Positions 26,543 to 41,844 of a DNA stretch of 64,000 nucleotides are shown one piece after another. A program made the translations under genes and the position numbers. Location of the stretch: NCBI GenBank assembly GCA_021397835.1, contig JAJFZO010000433.1:1-64000 (forward strand), given 5' to 3'. Numbering within the stretch: position 1 is the stretch's first letter; every line of letters begins with the position of its first letter. The notes below the pieces were generated by a model. It was not told the DNA's origin. It made no database searches and was given only the letters and a program-made list of their open reading frames with translations. The stretch is from Moringa oleifera. Taxonomy: Eukaryota > Streptophyta > Magnoliopsida > Brassicales > Moringaceae.

Positions 26543-26579
26543 CTATCCAGTGTGAAGTAATCTCATTTTTCTTGTAGTG

Positions 26580-26582
26580 TAA
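26580..26582. repeat. target-site duplication, right flank of transposon copy 1
   Basis: TAA, matching 22315-22317. Confidence 0.88.
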
Positions 26583-29500
26583 TAAGGTCAATTATCCAAA
26601 ATTATAGATTTAATGAAATTTAGGTTTGTTAAAATGACTGAAGAAAGGGTAGTAAAAAAGCCCATAGGCATTCAAAAATATATATTAAATGATGGCTAAC
26701 GAAAGGTGATCTTTTTTATGTAAATTAAAATTTTAATGATAATAAAGTGGATAGAAGGTAATTACTTTTAAATTTTGATGTAAATTAAAGGCAATAACAA
26801 GGTCAATTTTTCAAAAAATATTTAAATAAATTTAAGCTTTGATTATCTAAAGAAAATACAAACAAAAGGTGATAATAAATTTGATATAATGTGATAAGGT
26901 CAATTGAATTAAATTTTATAAAAAATAATAATCATTTATCATTTTATTATACTTCTATAAAATAATAATACGATCAAATATTCAAAAATATAAATTTAAT
27001 AAAATTTAAGGTTTTTTAAGTTTCAAATGACTAAAGTAAAGAAACGGTATTAATAAGGCTATGGGCATTCAAGAAAATCTTTTTAAGGAAAACCAAGGAA
27101 TGATACTAAAGTAGGTAGGGAAGGTAATAATAAGCTTATTATTTAAAAATAGTTAATAAAATTTAATTTTTCATTAAATTTAAAAAAATACAAAAAAGGT
27201 GGTAATGAGGTCAACAATGTATCATAAGGTCAATTGATTAAAATTATCAAAAAAAACAACAATAAACCTTGATTAATACATTATAATTCTACAAGGTAAT
27301 AATAAGGTTAATTATCAAAAAATATTGATTTAATAAAATCTAACCATTTTTTTTTTAATTTCAGATGACTGAAGTAGAGAAAAGGGATTAATACAACCTA
27401 TCAGAATTTATAAAAAAAAAATCTGTTTCTTAATGATAATTAACAATAGATGATTTTCTTATGTAAATTGAAATAATAATAATATAATAAGTAAAAGGTA
27501 ATCATTTTAAAATTTTGGTTTAAATCGAAGGTAATAATAAGGTCAATGCTCTAAAAAAAATAATTAATAAAATTTAATTTTTAATTGCCTCACAAAATTA
27601 CAAACGAAAGGTAATAATGATGTCAATATAATGTGATTAGATCAACTTGAAAAAATAAAACCCTTTATTGTTACATTATACTTGTATAACATTAATTTTT
27701 CAAAAAAAATTAGTTAAAAGAATTTAATTACATTATCTTAAAAGAAATACAAACAGAAGGTTGACATGATATAATAAGATCAATCGAATTAAAGTGTAAA
27801 AAAAGAAACTGTGACCGTTGACTAGTATATTATAATTCAATAAGGTAATAATAAGTTTAATTATTAAAAACTGTTAATCTAATGAAATCTATTTCTTTTC
27901 TTCATTTCAAATGACTAAAGTAAAGAAAATGTATTAATAAGCTCTAGAGCATCTAGAAAAATCAAATTTTTAATGACAGTGATAATAAAACAGGTAGAAG
28001 GAAATCAGTTTTAAAATTTGATGTACATCGAAGGTAATAATAAGGTCAATGTTCCAAAAGAAATAGTTAACAAAATTTAATCTTTAATTATCTTAAAAAA
28101 TTATAAATAAAAGATAATAATAATGTCAGTATAATGTGGTTAGATCGATTAAGAAAAATAATAATAACACATTATTGTTACATTATACTTCTATAAGGTT
28201 AATTTTTCAAAAAAATAGTTAATAAAATTTAATTTTAGATTATCTTGAAAAAAACATAGACAAAAAGTAGTAATAAGGTCAACATGGAGTGATAAGGTCA
28301 ATTAAATTAAACTATAGAACAACAGTAATTGTTGACTAGTATATTATAATTCTATAAGGTAATATTTAAGGTTAAATATCAAAAAATATTGACTTAGTAA
28401 AATCTATTTTCTTAAAAAATTTCAAATTAGCAAAGTAGGGCAAAGGTATTAATAAATTCCTTGGGCTTTCAAAAAAAATTAGTTTTTTAATGATTGTTAA
28501 AGAAAAGTTATTTTTTTTTGTAAATTAAAATAATAATAGTAAAGTAGTTAAAAGGTAATCATTTTTAAAATTTGATGCAAATAAAAGATAATAATAACAC
28601 TAATATAATGTGATTAGATCAATTGAAAAAAGATAATATCACTTTATTGTTACATTATACCTCTATATGGTAATAATAAGTCAATTATCTAAAATTACAG
28701 ACTTAATAAAATTTAAGTTTTTTAAAATGACTAAAGAAGAAGTAGTAAAAAAGCCATGGGCATGCAAAAATATCTATTTAATGATTGCTAACAAAAGGTG
28801 ATCTTCTTGTGTAAATTAAAATTTAATGATAATAAAATTGATAGAAGGTAATCATTTTTAAAATTTGATGTAAATTGAAGGTAATAATAAAGTCAATTTT
28901 TCTAAAAAATAGTTAAATAAATTTAATCTTTGACTATTTAAGAAAAATACAAACAAAAGGTGATCGTAAATTTGATATAATGTCATAAGGTCAATTGAAT
29001 CAAATTTTACAAAAAATAATAACCTTTTATCATTACATTATATTTTTATAAAGTAATAAAACAATCATATCTCCAAAAATATAAATTTAATGAAATTTAA
29101 GGTTTTTTTTTTATGTGTTTTGTTTCAAATGTCTGAATAGAGAAGAGATATTAATAAGGCCTATAGGCAATCAAGAAAATTTTTTTAATGAAATTTAAGG
29201 TATTAATAAACCTTACAAGAATTCAAAAAAAAAATCTATTTATTAATGATAATTAACAATAGATGATTTTCTTGTGTAAATTAAAATAATAATAATAATA
29301 TAATAGATAGAACATAATCATTTTAAAATTTTGACTCAAATCAAAGGTAATCATAAGTTCAATGGTCCAAAAAAATAACTGATAAAATTTAATCTTTCAT
29401 TATTTCACAACATTGCAAATGAAAGATAATAGTAATGTCAATATAATGTGATTAGATCAACTGAGAAAAATAAGAACACTTTATTATTACATTACACTTT

Positions 29501-29755
29501 TATAACATTAAATTTTTAAAAAATAATTAAATGAATTTAATGTTACATTATCTTAAAAGAAACACAAACAAAAAGTAGTAATAAGGTCAATATGATATAA
29601 TAAGGTCAATTGAATTAAATTATAAAAATAATAATAACTTTTGACTAGTATATTACAATTCTATAAGGTAATAATAAGGTTAATTATCAAAAAATCTTGA
29701 CTTAATGAAATCAATTTTTTTTTTTTAAATTTCAAATGACTAAAGTAGAGAAAAT
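26583..29755 (-). repeat. satellite array, reverse, inner end of left arm
   Basis: Mirror of 41845-44968. It holds about 49 bp (near 27290-27340) that the right arm lacks. Palindrome homology ends within GTAGAGAAAAT at about 29755, where the array turns forward. No genes seen. Confidence 0.88.
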
Positions 29756-32700
29756 TTAATGTGATTATATTTTCTTCAGATAATGGAAGATTAAATTTAT
29801 TTAACTATTTTTAAAAAAATTAGCCTTATATTACCTTTAATTTACATCAAAATTTTAAAAATGATTACTTTCTATCTATTTTATTATCATCCAAATTTTA
29901 ATTTACACATCACCTTTCGTTAGCCATCATTGAATAGATATTTTTAATTCGAATGGGCTTTATTACTAACTCTTTTTTTTTCTTTTAATCTAATCACATT
30001 ATATTGACATTATTATTATCTTTTATTTACAATTGTATAAGATAATTGAAGATTAAATTTTATTAGCTATTTCTTTTGGAACATGGACCTTATTATTACT
30101 TTCGATTTACATCAAATTTCAAAAATGATTACCTTTTACCTACTTTATTATTATTATTATTTTAATTTACACAAGAAAATTATCTTTCTTTAACTATCAT
30201 TAAAACATTGATTTTTTTTGAATGATTAAGTGCTTTATTAATATCTTTGCTTTACTTCAATCATTTGACATGAGGAAAAAAATTAAATTAAGCCAATATT
30301 TTTTGATAATTAACTTTATTATTATCTTATGAAATTATAATATACTAGTCAACAATTAATTTTTTATAATTTAATTCAATTAACCTTATCACTCCTTTTT
30401 AATCTTGTTACTGCTTTTTGTTTATGTTCCTTTTAAGATAATGTAAATTAAATTTTATTAACTATTTTTTTTTTAGAAAATTAAACTTGTAGAAGTAAAA
30501 CGTGACAATAAGTGTTATTATTTTTATATTTTTAGTTAATCTAATCTCATTATATTGACATTATTATTAAACTTTATTTTTAATTTTTAAAGATAATTAA
30601 GGATTAAATTTTATTACCTTCGATTTGCATCAAATTTTAAAAGGGATTACCTTCTACCTACTATATCATTATTATTTTAATTTACACAAGCAAATCATCT
30701 TTCTTTAATTATTATGAAAAAACTAATTTTTCTAATTGTCCAAGGTCTTTATTAATGCCTTCACTCTACTTCAGTCATTTCAAATGAAAAAAAAAAGATT
30801 TCATTAAGTCAACATTTTTTGATAATTAACCTTATTATTAACTATTTATTTTAAACAATGATCTTGTTACCTTCCCTTTACATCAAACTTTAAAAACGAT
30901 TACCTTTTGCCTACTTTAGTACCATTATTATTTTAATTTACATAACCTTTCTTTAGCCATCATTAAAAAGATTTTCTTGAATGCACATAGGCCTCACTAA
31001 TTGGTTCCTCTACCTCAATCATTTGAAATTAAAAAAATTTAGAATTCGTTAAACTTATATTTTTGGAAAATTGACCTATTATTACTTTATAGAAGTATAA
31101 TGTAATCATAAAGGGTTATTATTTTTTGTAAAATTTATTTAAATTGACCTTATGACGTTATATCGATGTTATTATCACTTTTTTTTTATTTTCTTCAGAT
31201 AATGAAAGATCAAATTTATTTAACTATTTTTAAAAAATTGAACTTATTATTGCCTTCAATTTACATCAAATTTTAAGAATGATTACCTTCTATATACTTT
31301 ATTACCATAAAAATTTTAATTGACATGACAAGATCATCTTTTGTTAGCCATCATTAAATAGATATTTTTGAATGCTATGGGCTTTAATACAACCTCTTTT
31401 TCATTCAATTTAACCAATTTAAATTTTATTAAGTCAATATTTTTTGATAATTAACCCTATTATTACCTTATAGAAGTATAATGTAACAATAAAGTGTTAT
31501 CATTTTTTTCAATTGATCTAATCACATCATATTGATATGATTAATGCTTTTTATTTGTAATTTCACAAGATAATTGAAGATCCAATTTCATTAACAATTT
31601 ATTTTGGAACATTGACCTTATTATCACCTTCGATATACATCAAAATTTAAAAATGATTACCTTTAACCTACTTTATTATTATCATTTTAATTTACACAAG
31701 AAAATCACCTTTCTTTAAGTATCATTAAAATTTTTGTATGGCCAAGGGCTTTATTAATACCTTTGCTCCACTTCAGTCATTTAAAATGAAAAAAATAGAT
31801 ATTATTAAGTCAACCTTTTTTGATAATTAACCTTATTATTACCTAATAAAAGAATAATATACTAGTTAATATTTATTTTTTTAGTTTAATTCAATTGACT
31901 TTTTCACTCCATGTTGACCTTATTACTACCATTTATTTGTATTTCTTTGTAGATAATGTAAAATTAAATTTTATTAACTATTTTTTTGGAGAATTAACCT
32001 TATAAAAGTATAATGTAACAAAAGTGTTAATATTATTTTTTTCAGTTGATCTAATCACATTATATTAGCATTATTATTACCTTCTATTTATAATTTTTAA
32101 ATATAATTAAATATTAAAATTTATTAACTATTTCTTTTGAAACATTGATCTTATTATTACCTTTGATTTTCATCAAATTTAAAAAAGGATTTCCTTATAC
32201 CTGCTTTACCATTATTATTTTAATTTACACAAAAAAATCATCTTTATTTAACTATCATTAAAAAATTGATTTTTTTGATTGCCAAAGGACTTTATTAATA
32301 CTGTTTGCTTTACTTCAATCATTTGAAATTAAAAAAAAAAGGATTTCATTAGCTCAACATTTTTTTGATAAAAAAACCTTATAGAATTATTATATGCTAG
32401 TCAACAATTATTTTTTTAATAATTTAAATTAATCTTATCACATCATGTTGACCTTATTACAACCTTTTATTTGTGTTTTTTTAAAGATAATTGAAAATTT
32501 AATTTTATTAACTATTTTTCAAAAAATTAACCTTATAAAAGTGTAATGTAACAATAAAGTGTTATTGTTTTTTCCACTTGATTTGATCACATTATATTGA
32601 CATTATTATTACTTTTTGTTTATAATTTTATGAGATAATTAAAGACTAAATTTTATTATTTATTTTTTTTTGGAACATTGAACTTATTATTATCTTTGAT

Positions 32701-35700
32701 TTGAATTAAAATTTTAAAATGATTACCTTCTATCTACTATATTATTATTATTTTAATTTACACAAACTAATCATCTATTTTTAACAATCATTAAAAAAAA
32801 TAGATTTTTTTAAATTCCTATAGGCTTTATTAATACTTTTACTCTATTTCAGTCATCTAAAATGAAAAAAAAGTTCAATTTTATCAAGATAACATTTTTT
32901 GATAATTAACTTTATTATTACCTTATAGAAGCATAATGTATTAATCAAGAGTTATTGTTGTTTTTTTTTTTTTTTTTGATAATTTAAATCAGTTAACCTT
33001 ATGGCACCTTTAATGACCTTATTATTACCTTTTGTTTGTATTTTATTTTATTTTAAGATAATGAAAACTAAAATTTTATTAAGTAGTTTTTAAAAAATCA
33101 ATAACCTTATTATTACCTTCCCTTCATATCAAACTTTAAAAATGGTTACCTTTGACTTACTTTAGTATCATTATTATTTTAATTTACACAATATTTCTTT
33201 AGCTTTCATTAAAAAGATTTTCTTCTATGCGCATAGGCTTTATTAATACATTTTCTCTACTTCAGTCATTAAAACTAAAAGAGCTTAGCTTTCATTAACT
33301 TTATATTTTTGGATATTTGATCATATTATTACTTTATCATTAAAATTTTAATTTACACAAGAAGATCACCTTTCCTCAGCCACCATTAAATAGATATTTT
33401 TGAATGCCCATGGGCTTTTTTATTACCACTTCTTTAGTCATTTTAACAAACTTAAATGTCATTAAGTCTATACTTTTGGATAATCAACCTTATTATTATC
33501 TTATAGAATTATAATGTAACAATAAAGTGATATTATCTTTTTTAAGTAAATCTAATCACATTATATTGGCATCGTTATTATCTTTTATTTGCAGTTTTAT
33601 AACATAATGGGAGATTAAATTTTATTAATAATTTCTTTTGGAATAGAGACCTTATTATTACCTTCGATTTACATTAAATTTTAAAAATGATTACATTCTA
33701 CCTACTTTATTATAATTGTTTTAATTTAAATAAGAAAATCACCTTTCTTTAACTATTATTAAAAAACAATTTTTTTTTTGAATACCTAAGGGCTCTTTTA
33801 ATACCTTTGCTCTACTTCACTCATTTGATTTTTTTCCTTAAATAGATTTCATTAAATCAACATTGTTTGATAATTAACCTTCATATTACCTTATAGAATT
33901 ATAATATACTAGTCAACAACCATTTTTTTATATAATTTAATTCAGTTGATCTTACCACTCAATGTTGATCTTATTACTATTTTTTGTTTGTGTTTCTTTG
34001 AAGATAATGAAAAATTAAATTTTGTTAACTATTTTTTTTGAAAAAATAACCTTATAAAAGTAAAATGTAACAATAAAGCATTATTTTTATTTTTTCAATC
34101 GATCCAATCACATTACATTGAAGATAATTAAAGATTAAATTTTCTTAATTGTTTTATTTGGAACATTGACCTTATTATTACCTTCGATTTACTTCAAATT
34201 TAAAAACAATTACCTTAGATCTACTTTATTATTATTATTTTAATGCATACAAGGAAATCATCTTTCTTCAACTATCACTAAAAAATTGATTTTCCTGGAT
34301 GCCCAAGAGCTTTATTAATATATATTTTTATATTTCAATAATTAAAATAAAAAAGAATTTCATTAAGTCAAAATTTTTTGATAATTAACCTCATTGTTGT
34401 CTTATAGAATTAAAATATACTAGTCAACAATTATTTTTTTATTATTTAATTCAATTGACCTTATCACATCATGTAGACCATATCATTACCTTTTGTTTTT
34501 GTTTTTTTTTAAAGATAATCTAAAATTAAATTCTTTTAAATATTTATTTTTGGGGAAAATTAACGTTATAGAAGTATAATGTAACAATTAAGTGTTCTTA
34601 TTTTTTTCTGTTGATCTAATCACAATACATCATTATTATTACTTTTCATTTTCAATTTTGCGAGATAATTAAAGATTAAATTTGTTAACTATTTTTTTTG
34701 GACCATTGGTATAAATAAAAATTTTAAAATGATTACTTTTTATCCACTATATTATTATTATTTTAATTTACACGATGGAATCATCCGTTGTTAGTTATCA
34801 TTAAAAAACAGAGTTTCTTGAATTCTCATAGGCTATTTTAATACCTTTGCTCGATTCTAATCATCTGAAATGAAAAAGAAAATGTTAGATTTTATTAAGT
34901 CAATATTTTTTGATAATTAACCTTATTATTACTATATAGAATTATAATGTATTAATCAAGAGTTATTATTGTTTTTTGGATAATTTAAATCAATTGACCT
35001 TATAGCACCTTGTTGACCTTATTACTACATTTTTTGTGCTTTTTTTTTTTTTTTAAGATAATGAAAGATGAAATTTCATTAACCATGTTTTTCAAAAACA
35101 ATAACCTTACTATTACCTTCCCTTCACAACAAACTTTAAAAACAATTACCTTCTACCTACTTTAGAATCATTATTAGTATAATTTACACAATCTTTCTTT
35201 AGTTTTTATTAAAAAGATTTTCTTGAATGCCCATAGACCTTGTATTATTTTCTCTACTTCAGTCATTTGAAACTAAAAAAACTTAGATTGCATTAAATTT
35301 ATATTTTTAGATATTTGATCATATTATTACTTTACAAAAATATAATATAATGATAAAGGGTTATTATTATTTTTTTGTAAAATTTAATTCAAGTGACCTT
35401 ATGACATTGTATCAAATTTATTATCACCTTTTATTTGTATTTTCTTGAGATAATGAAAAATTAAATTTATTTAACTATTTTTTGAAAAATTGACCTTATT
35501 ATTACTTTCAATTTACATCAAATTTTAAAAATGATTACTTTTTATCCATTTTCTTATCATTAAAATTTTAATTTACACAAGAAGATCCCCTTTCATTAGC
35601 CATCATTAAATAGATATTTTTGAATCTCGATGGGCTTTATTACAACCTCTTGTTCAGTCATTTTTAATTTGTATTTTTGGATAATTGACCGTATTATTGC

Positions 35701-38700
35701 CTTATAAGAGTATAATGTAACAATAAAGTGATATTATCTTTTTTCAATTAATCTAATCACATTGTATTGACATTATTATTATCTTTTATTTGCAGTATTA
35801 TAAGATAATTGAATATTAAACTTTATTTACTAATTTTTTGGGAACATTGACCTTCTTATTACCTTCGATTTACATCAAATTTTGAAAATGATTACTTTTC
35901 ACTTAATTATTATTATTTTAATTTACACAAGAAAATTACCTTTCTTTAACTATCATTAATAGATGGATTTTTTTTGAATGCTCAAGGGCTTTATTAATTA
36001 ATACCTTTGCTTTACTTCCCTTATTAATTTTTTTCTTAAAAAGATAGATTTCATTAAGCCAACATTTTTTTTTTATAATTTACCTTAATATTACCTTATA
36101 GAATCATATTATACTAATCAACAGTTATTGCTTTTTCTTTATTGTTTAATTCAATTAACCTTATGACTCCAAGTTGACTTTATGACTACTTTTTGTTTAC
36201 ATTTCTTTGAAGATAATGTGAAATTAAATTTTATTAACTATTTTTTTAAAAAAATTAACCAAATAGAATTATAATGTAATAATAAAGTGTTCTTATTATT
36301 ATTATTTTAGTCGATCTAATCACATTATATTAACATTATGATTATCTTTTATTTTTAATTTTTAAAGATAATTAAAGATTAGATTTTATTAACTATTTCT
36401 TTTGGAACATTGACTATATTAATAGTTTTTATTTACATCAAATTTTAAAAATGATTAACTTCTACCTACTTTATTATTATTATTTTAATTTATACAAAAA
36501 ATTGCCTTTCTTTAACTATCATGAAAAAGTTAATTTTTTCTAGTACCCAAGAGTTTCATTGATTAATACCTTTGCTCTATTCACTCATTTGAATTTTTTT
36601 TAAATTTTGTTAAGTCAATATTTTTTGATAATTAACCTTAATATTACCTTATAGAATCAAGTTACACTAGTCAACAGTTATTACTTATTTTTTATTGTTT
36701 AATTTGATTGACCTTATCACTATTTGTTGACCTTATCACCACTTTTTATTTTTGTTTCTTTAAAAATTAAGTAAAGTTACATTTTATTAATAATTTTTTG
36801 GGCTAATTAACCTTATAGCTTTATTATTATTATTATTTTCAGTTGATCTAATCATATTATATTGATATTATTATTATCTTTTATTTTTAATTTTTTTAAA
36901 TAATTAAAGATTAAATTTTATTAACTATTTTTTTTTACATCTTTCTTTAACTATCATTAAAAAATTGATTTTTTAGATACCCAAGAGCTTTATTAATACA
37001 TTTTTTCTACTTTAGTCATTTAAAAAGAAAAAAAAACCTATTTCATTAAGTCAACATTTTTTTGATAATTAACCTTATTATTACCTTAGAGAATTATAAT
37101 ATACTAGTCAACAATTATTGTTTTTTTATAATTTAATTCAATGGACCTTATCACATCATGTGTACCTTATTACTACTTTTTGTTTGTGTTTCTTTCAAGG
37201 TAATGTAAAATTAAAATTTTTAACTATTTTTTTAGAAAATTAACATTACAGAAGTATAATGTAACAATAAAGTGTTTTTATTTTTCTCTTTAATCTAATC
37301 ACATTATATTTGCATTATTATTTTCTTCCATTTGCAATTTTGTGAGATAATTAAAGATTAAATTTTGTTAACAATTTTTTTGAAACATTGACCTTATCAT
37401 TACCTTCGGTTTAAATCAAAATTTTAAAATGATTACCTTCTACCTACTATATTATTATTGTTTTAATATACATAAGAAAATTATCTATTGTTAATTATCA
37501 TTAAAAAGGCAGTATTTTTTGAATTCTCATAGGTTGTAGTAACATTTGCTTTATTTCAGTCATTTGAAATGAAAAAAAAAAGTTAGATCTTGTTAAGTTA
37601 ATATTTTTTTGATAATTAACCTCATTATTACTTTATAGAATTATAATGTATTAATCAAGAGTTATTATTATTATTTGAATAATTTAAATCAATTGATCTT
37701 ATGGCACCTTGTTGACCTTATTACTATATTTTGTTGTGTTTTTTTTTATAAGATAATGAAATATGAAATTTCATTAACTATGTTTTCAAAAACAATAACC
37801 TTATCATTACCTTCCCTTCACAATAAACTTTAAAAACGATTATCTTCTTCCTACTTTAGAATCATTATTAGTATAATTTACACAATCTTTCTTTAGCTTT
37901 CATTAAAAAGATTTTCTTGAATGCCCATAGGCCTTATTAATACCTTTTCTCTACTTCAGTCATTTGAAACTGAAAAAACTTAAATTTTATTAAATTTATA
38001 TTTTTAGATATTTGATCATATTATTACCTTATAGAAGCATAATATAATGATAAAGGGTTATTGTTTATTGTAAAATTTAATTCAAGTGATATTATGACAT
38101 TATATCAAATTTATTATCACCTTTTATTTGTGTTCACTTCAGAAAATGAAAAATTACATTTATTTAACTATTTTTTGAAAAAATTGACCTTATTATTACC
38201 TTCGATTTACATCAAATTTTAAAATGATTACCTTCTATCCACTTTATTATCATTAAAATTTTGATGTACACAAGAAGATCATATTGTTTTAGCCATTATT
38301 AAATAAATATTTTTGAATGCTTAAGGGCTTTTCACTACCTCTTCTTCAGTCATTTTAACAAAACTTAAATTTCATTAAGATGGTATTTTTGGATAATTGA
38401 CCCAATTATTACCTTATAGAAGTATAGTGCAACAACAAAGTGATATTATTTTTTCAGTTGAAGTAATCACATTATATTGGCATTATTATTATCTTTTATT
38501 TGTAGTTTTATCAAATAATTAAAAATTAAATTTTATTTATTTCTTTCAAAATATTGACCTTATTATTACCTTTGGTCTATATCAAATTTTTAAAATGATT
38601 ACCTTCTACATACTTTATTATTATAATTTTAATTTATACAAGAAAATCACCCGTCTTCAACCATCATTAAAAAGTTAAAATTTTCTATTAATTAATATCT

Positions 38701-41700
38701 TTACTCTACTTCACTCATTTAAAATTTTAAAAAAAGTAAAATAGGTTTCATTATGTCAACATTTTTTGATAATTAACCTTAATATTACCTTACAAATTAT
38801 ATTATACCAGTTAACAGTATTTGTTTTTTTTTTTTATATTGTTTAATTCAATTGATCTTATCACTCTAAGTTGACCTTATGACTACTTTTTGTTTGTGTT
38901 TCTTTGAAGATAATGCAAAATTAAATTTTATTATCTATTGTTTTTAGAAAATTAACCTTATTGAAGTATAATGTAATAATAAAGTGTTATCATTATTTTT
39001 TTTGTCAATCTAATCACATTATATTGACATTATTATCATATTTTATTTTCAATTTTTTAAGGTAATTAAAGATTAAATTTTATTAACTATTTCTTTTGGA
39101 GCATTGACCTTATTATTACTTTCAATTTGCATCAAATTTTAAAAATGATTACCTTTTGCCTACTTTATTGTTATTATTTTAATTTACACAAGAAAATCGC
39201 CTTTCTTTAACTATGATTAAAAATCTAATTTTTTTTGAATGCCCAAAAGGCTATTAGTTAATACCTTTGCTCTACTTCACTACTTTGAATTTTTTTTTTT
39301 TGAAAAAAGATTTCATTAACTCAATATTTTTTGATAATTGACTATAATATTACCTTATAGAATCATGTTATGCTAGTTAAAATAATATAAAACTAAATTT
39401 TATTAACTTTTTTTGGCAAATTAACCTTATAGAAGTGTAATGTAACAATAAAAGGTCATTTGTTTTTCTGTTGATCTAATCACATTATATCGACATTATT
39501 ATTATTTTTAATTTTTAATTTTTCAAGATAGTTAAAGATTAAATTTTATTATCTATTTGTTTTGGAACATTGACCTTATTACTATTTTCAATTTACATCA
39601 AATTTTAAAAACGATTACCTTCTACCCATATTATTATTATTATTAGTTTAATTTGTAAAAGAAAATAATCTTTTTTTAACTATCATTAAAAAAATTATTT
39701 TTCGGATGCCTAAGAGCTTTATTAATACATTTTCGCTACGTTAGTCATTTGAAATTAAAAAAATAAAAATATTTCATTAAGTCATCCAAATTTTTACATG
39801 ATTAACATTGTTATTACCTTATAGAATTGTAATATACTAGTCAACAATTATAATTTTTTTATAATTTAATTCAATTGACCTTATCACATCATATGTACCT
39901 TATTACTACTTTTTGTTTGCATTTCTTTTAAGATAATGCAAAATAAAATTCTTTTAACTATTTTTTTTTTGAAAAATTAACTTACAGAAGTACAATGTAA
40001 CAATAAAGTGTTCTTATTTTTCTCTTTGATCTAATCACATTATATTGACATTATTATTACCTTTCATTTGCAATTTTGTGAGATAATTAATGATTAAATT
40101 TTATTAACTATTTTTTTTGAAACATTGACCTTTTTATTACTTTTGGTTTAAATCAAAATTTTAAAATGATTACCTTCCACCTACTATATTATTATTATTT
40201 TATTTTGCATAAGAAAATCATCTATTGTTAATTATCTTTAAAAAATAGATTTTTGTTCGAATTCTCATAAGTTGTATTAATAGCTTTGCTTTATTTTACT
40301 CCACTAAAATGAAGAAAAAAAATGTTAGATTTTATTAAGGCAACATTTTTTTATAATTAACTTTATTATTACCTTATAGAAATATAATGTATTAATCAAG
40401 AGTTATTATTGTTTTTTTTTGATAATTTAAATAAATTGACCTTATGGTACTTTGTTGACCTTATTACTGCCTTTTGTTTGTGTTTTTCTTTTTTTTAAGA
40501 TAACAAAAAATTAAATTTTATTAACTATTTTTTAAAAAACAATAACCTTATTATCACCTTCCCTTCACATCAGATGCCTTCTACCTACTTTAGTATCAGT
40601 ATTATTTTAATTTACACTATCTTTCTTTAGTTTTCATTAAAAAGATTTTCTTGAATGCCCATAGGCCTTATTAATACTTTTTCTCTACTTTGGTCATTTG
40701 AAACTAAAAAAACTTAGATTTTATTGTATTTATATTTTTAGATATTTGATCGTATTATTATTTTATAGAAGCATAATGTAATGATGAAGGATTATTACTT
40801 TTTGTAAAATTTAATTCAATTGACCTTATGACATTATATCAAATTTATTATCACCTTTCTTTAGCCATCATTGAATAAATATTTTTGAATGCCCTTAGGC
40901 ATTTTTACTACATCTTCTTCAGTCATTTTAACAAACTTAAATTTTATTAAGTTTGTATTTTTGGATAATTAACCTTATTATTACCTTATAGAAGTATATA
41001 TAATATAACAATAAAATGATATTATCCTTTTTCAGTAGATTTAATCACATTATATTGACATTATTATTATCTTTTGTTTGCAGTTTAATAAGATAATTTA
41101 AGATTAAATTTTGTTAACTATTTCTTTTGGAACGTTGACCTTATTATTACCTTCGATTCATATCAATTTTTAAAAATGATTACTTTCTATCTACCTTATT
41201 ATTGTTTTTTTTTAATTTACATAAGAAAATTACCTTTCTTTAACTATCATTAAAATTTTGATTTTTTTAAATACCCAAGGGCTTTATTAATGCCTTTGCT
41301 CTATGTTACTCATTTGAATTTTTTTTTTCAAAAAAATATTTCATTAAGTAAACATTTTTTTGATAATTAACCTTAACGTTACCTTATAGAATCATATTAT
41401 AGTTGTCAACAATTTTTTTATATAGTTTAATTCAATTGACCTTATTAATCCATGTTGACCATATTATTATTTTGTGTTTGTGTTTTTTTGAAGATAATGT
41501 AAACTTAAATATTATTAATTATTTTTTGAAAAATTAACCTTATAGAAGTATGATGTAACAATAAAGTGTTATTACTATTTTTTTTCATTCGATCTAATCA
41601 CATTATATTGACATTATCATTATCTTTTATTTTTAATTTTTTAAGATAATTAAAGACTAAATTTTATTAACTTCTTCTTTTGGAACATTAACCTCATTAT

Positions 41701-41844
41701 TACCTTCGATTTACATCAAATTTTAAAAATGATTACCTTCTACTTACTTCATTATTATTATTTTACTTTATACAAAGAAATCATCTTTCTTCAACTATTA
41801 TTAAAAATTTGATTTTTCTGGATTCCAAAGGACTTTATTAATAG
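29756..41844 (+). repeat. 12.1-kb forward satellite spacer between the palindrome arms
   Basis: Single-orientation satellite. The higher-order marker TAATGTAACAATAAAGTGATATTATC-type starts at 33512 and 35713 (2201 bp apart) and recurs near 38440 and 41020. The longer gaps fit one extra monomer. A T-run of about 17 lies near 32961-32977. Several monomers are internally deleted, for example near 36905-36945 and 39370-39385. No genes, transposons or telomere-like tracts seen. Confidence 0.88.

Larger units (their letters stand above)
22318..26579 (-). mobile_element. CACTA (En/Spm-type) DNA transposon, copy 1, ~4.26 kb
   Basis: The element runs in the minus direction. Its CACTACAAGAAAAATGAG end is at 26579 and its other end, CACCACAACAAAATAGCC, is at 22318. 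The termini match over about 13 bp as CAC(T/C)ACAA(G/C)AAAA. TAA duplications flank it, and the empty site at 2240-2254 confirms the ends. Inside are subterminal palindrome arrays (22340-22808, 26348-26542, 25331-25442), a Ulp1-like pseudogene (23524-24157), a 61-bp minisatellite (24642-24824) and a 532-bp inverted-repeat-bounded segment (25565-26096). No transposase domain is recognisable, so it is probably non-autonomous. It is almost identical to copy 2, differing by 2 bp in length and very few substitutions. It arose with the arm by duplication, not by a separate insertion. Confidence 0.9.
7340..29755. repeat. giant inverted repeat, left arm
   Basis: This arm is the reverse complement of 41845-64000. 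Pairs of positions sum to about 71550 around the transposon (22318 with 49231, 26579 with 44972), to 71600 at the inner arm ends and to about 71340 at the window edge, reflecting small indels. In stretches compared by eye there is about one substitution per 200 bp or fewer. Private differences include about 49 bp missing from the right arm near 44268, about 200 bp missing near 62250, and heptamer-unit changes in the telomere-like tract. The partner arm continues past the window end. Confidence 0.9.
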
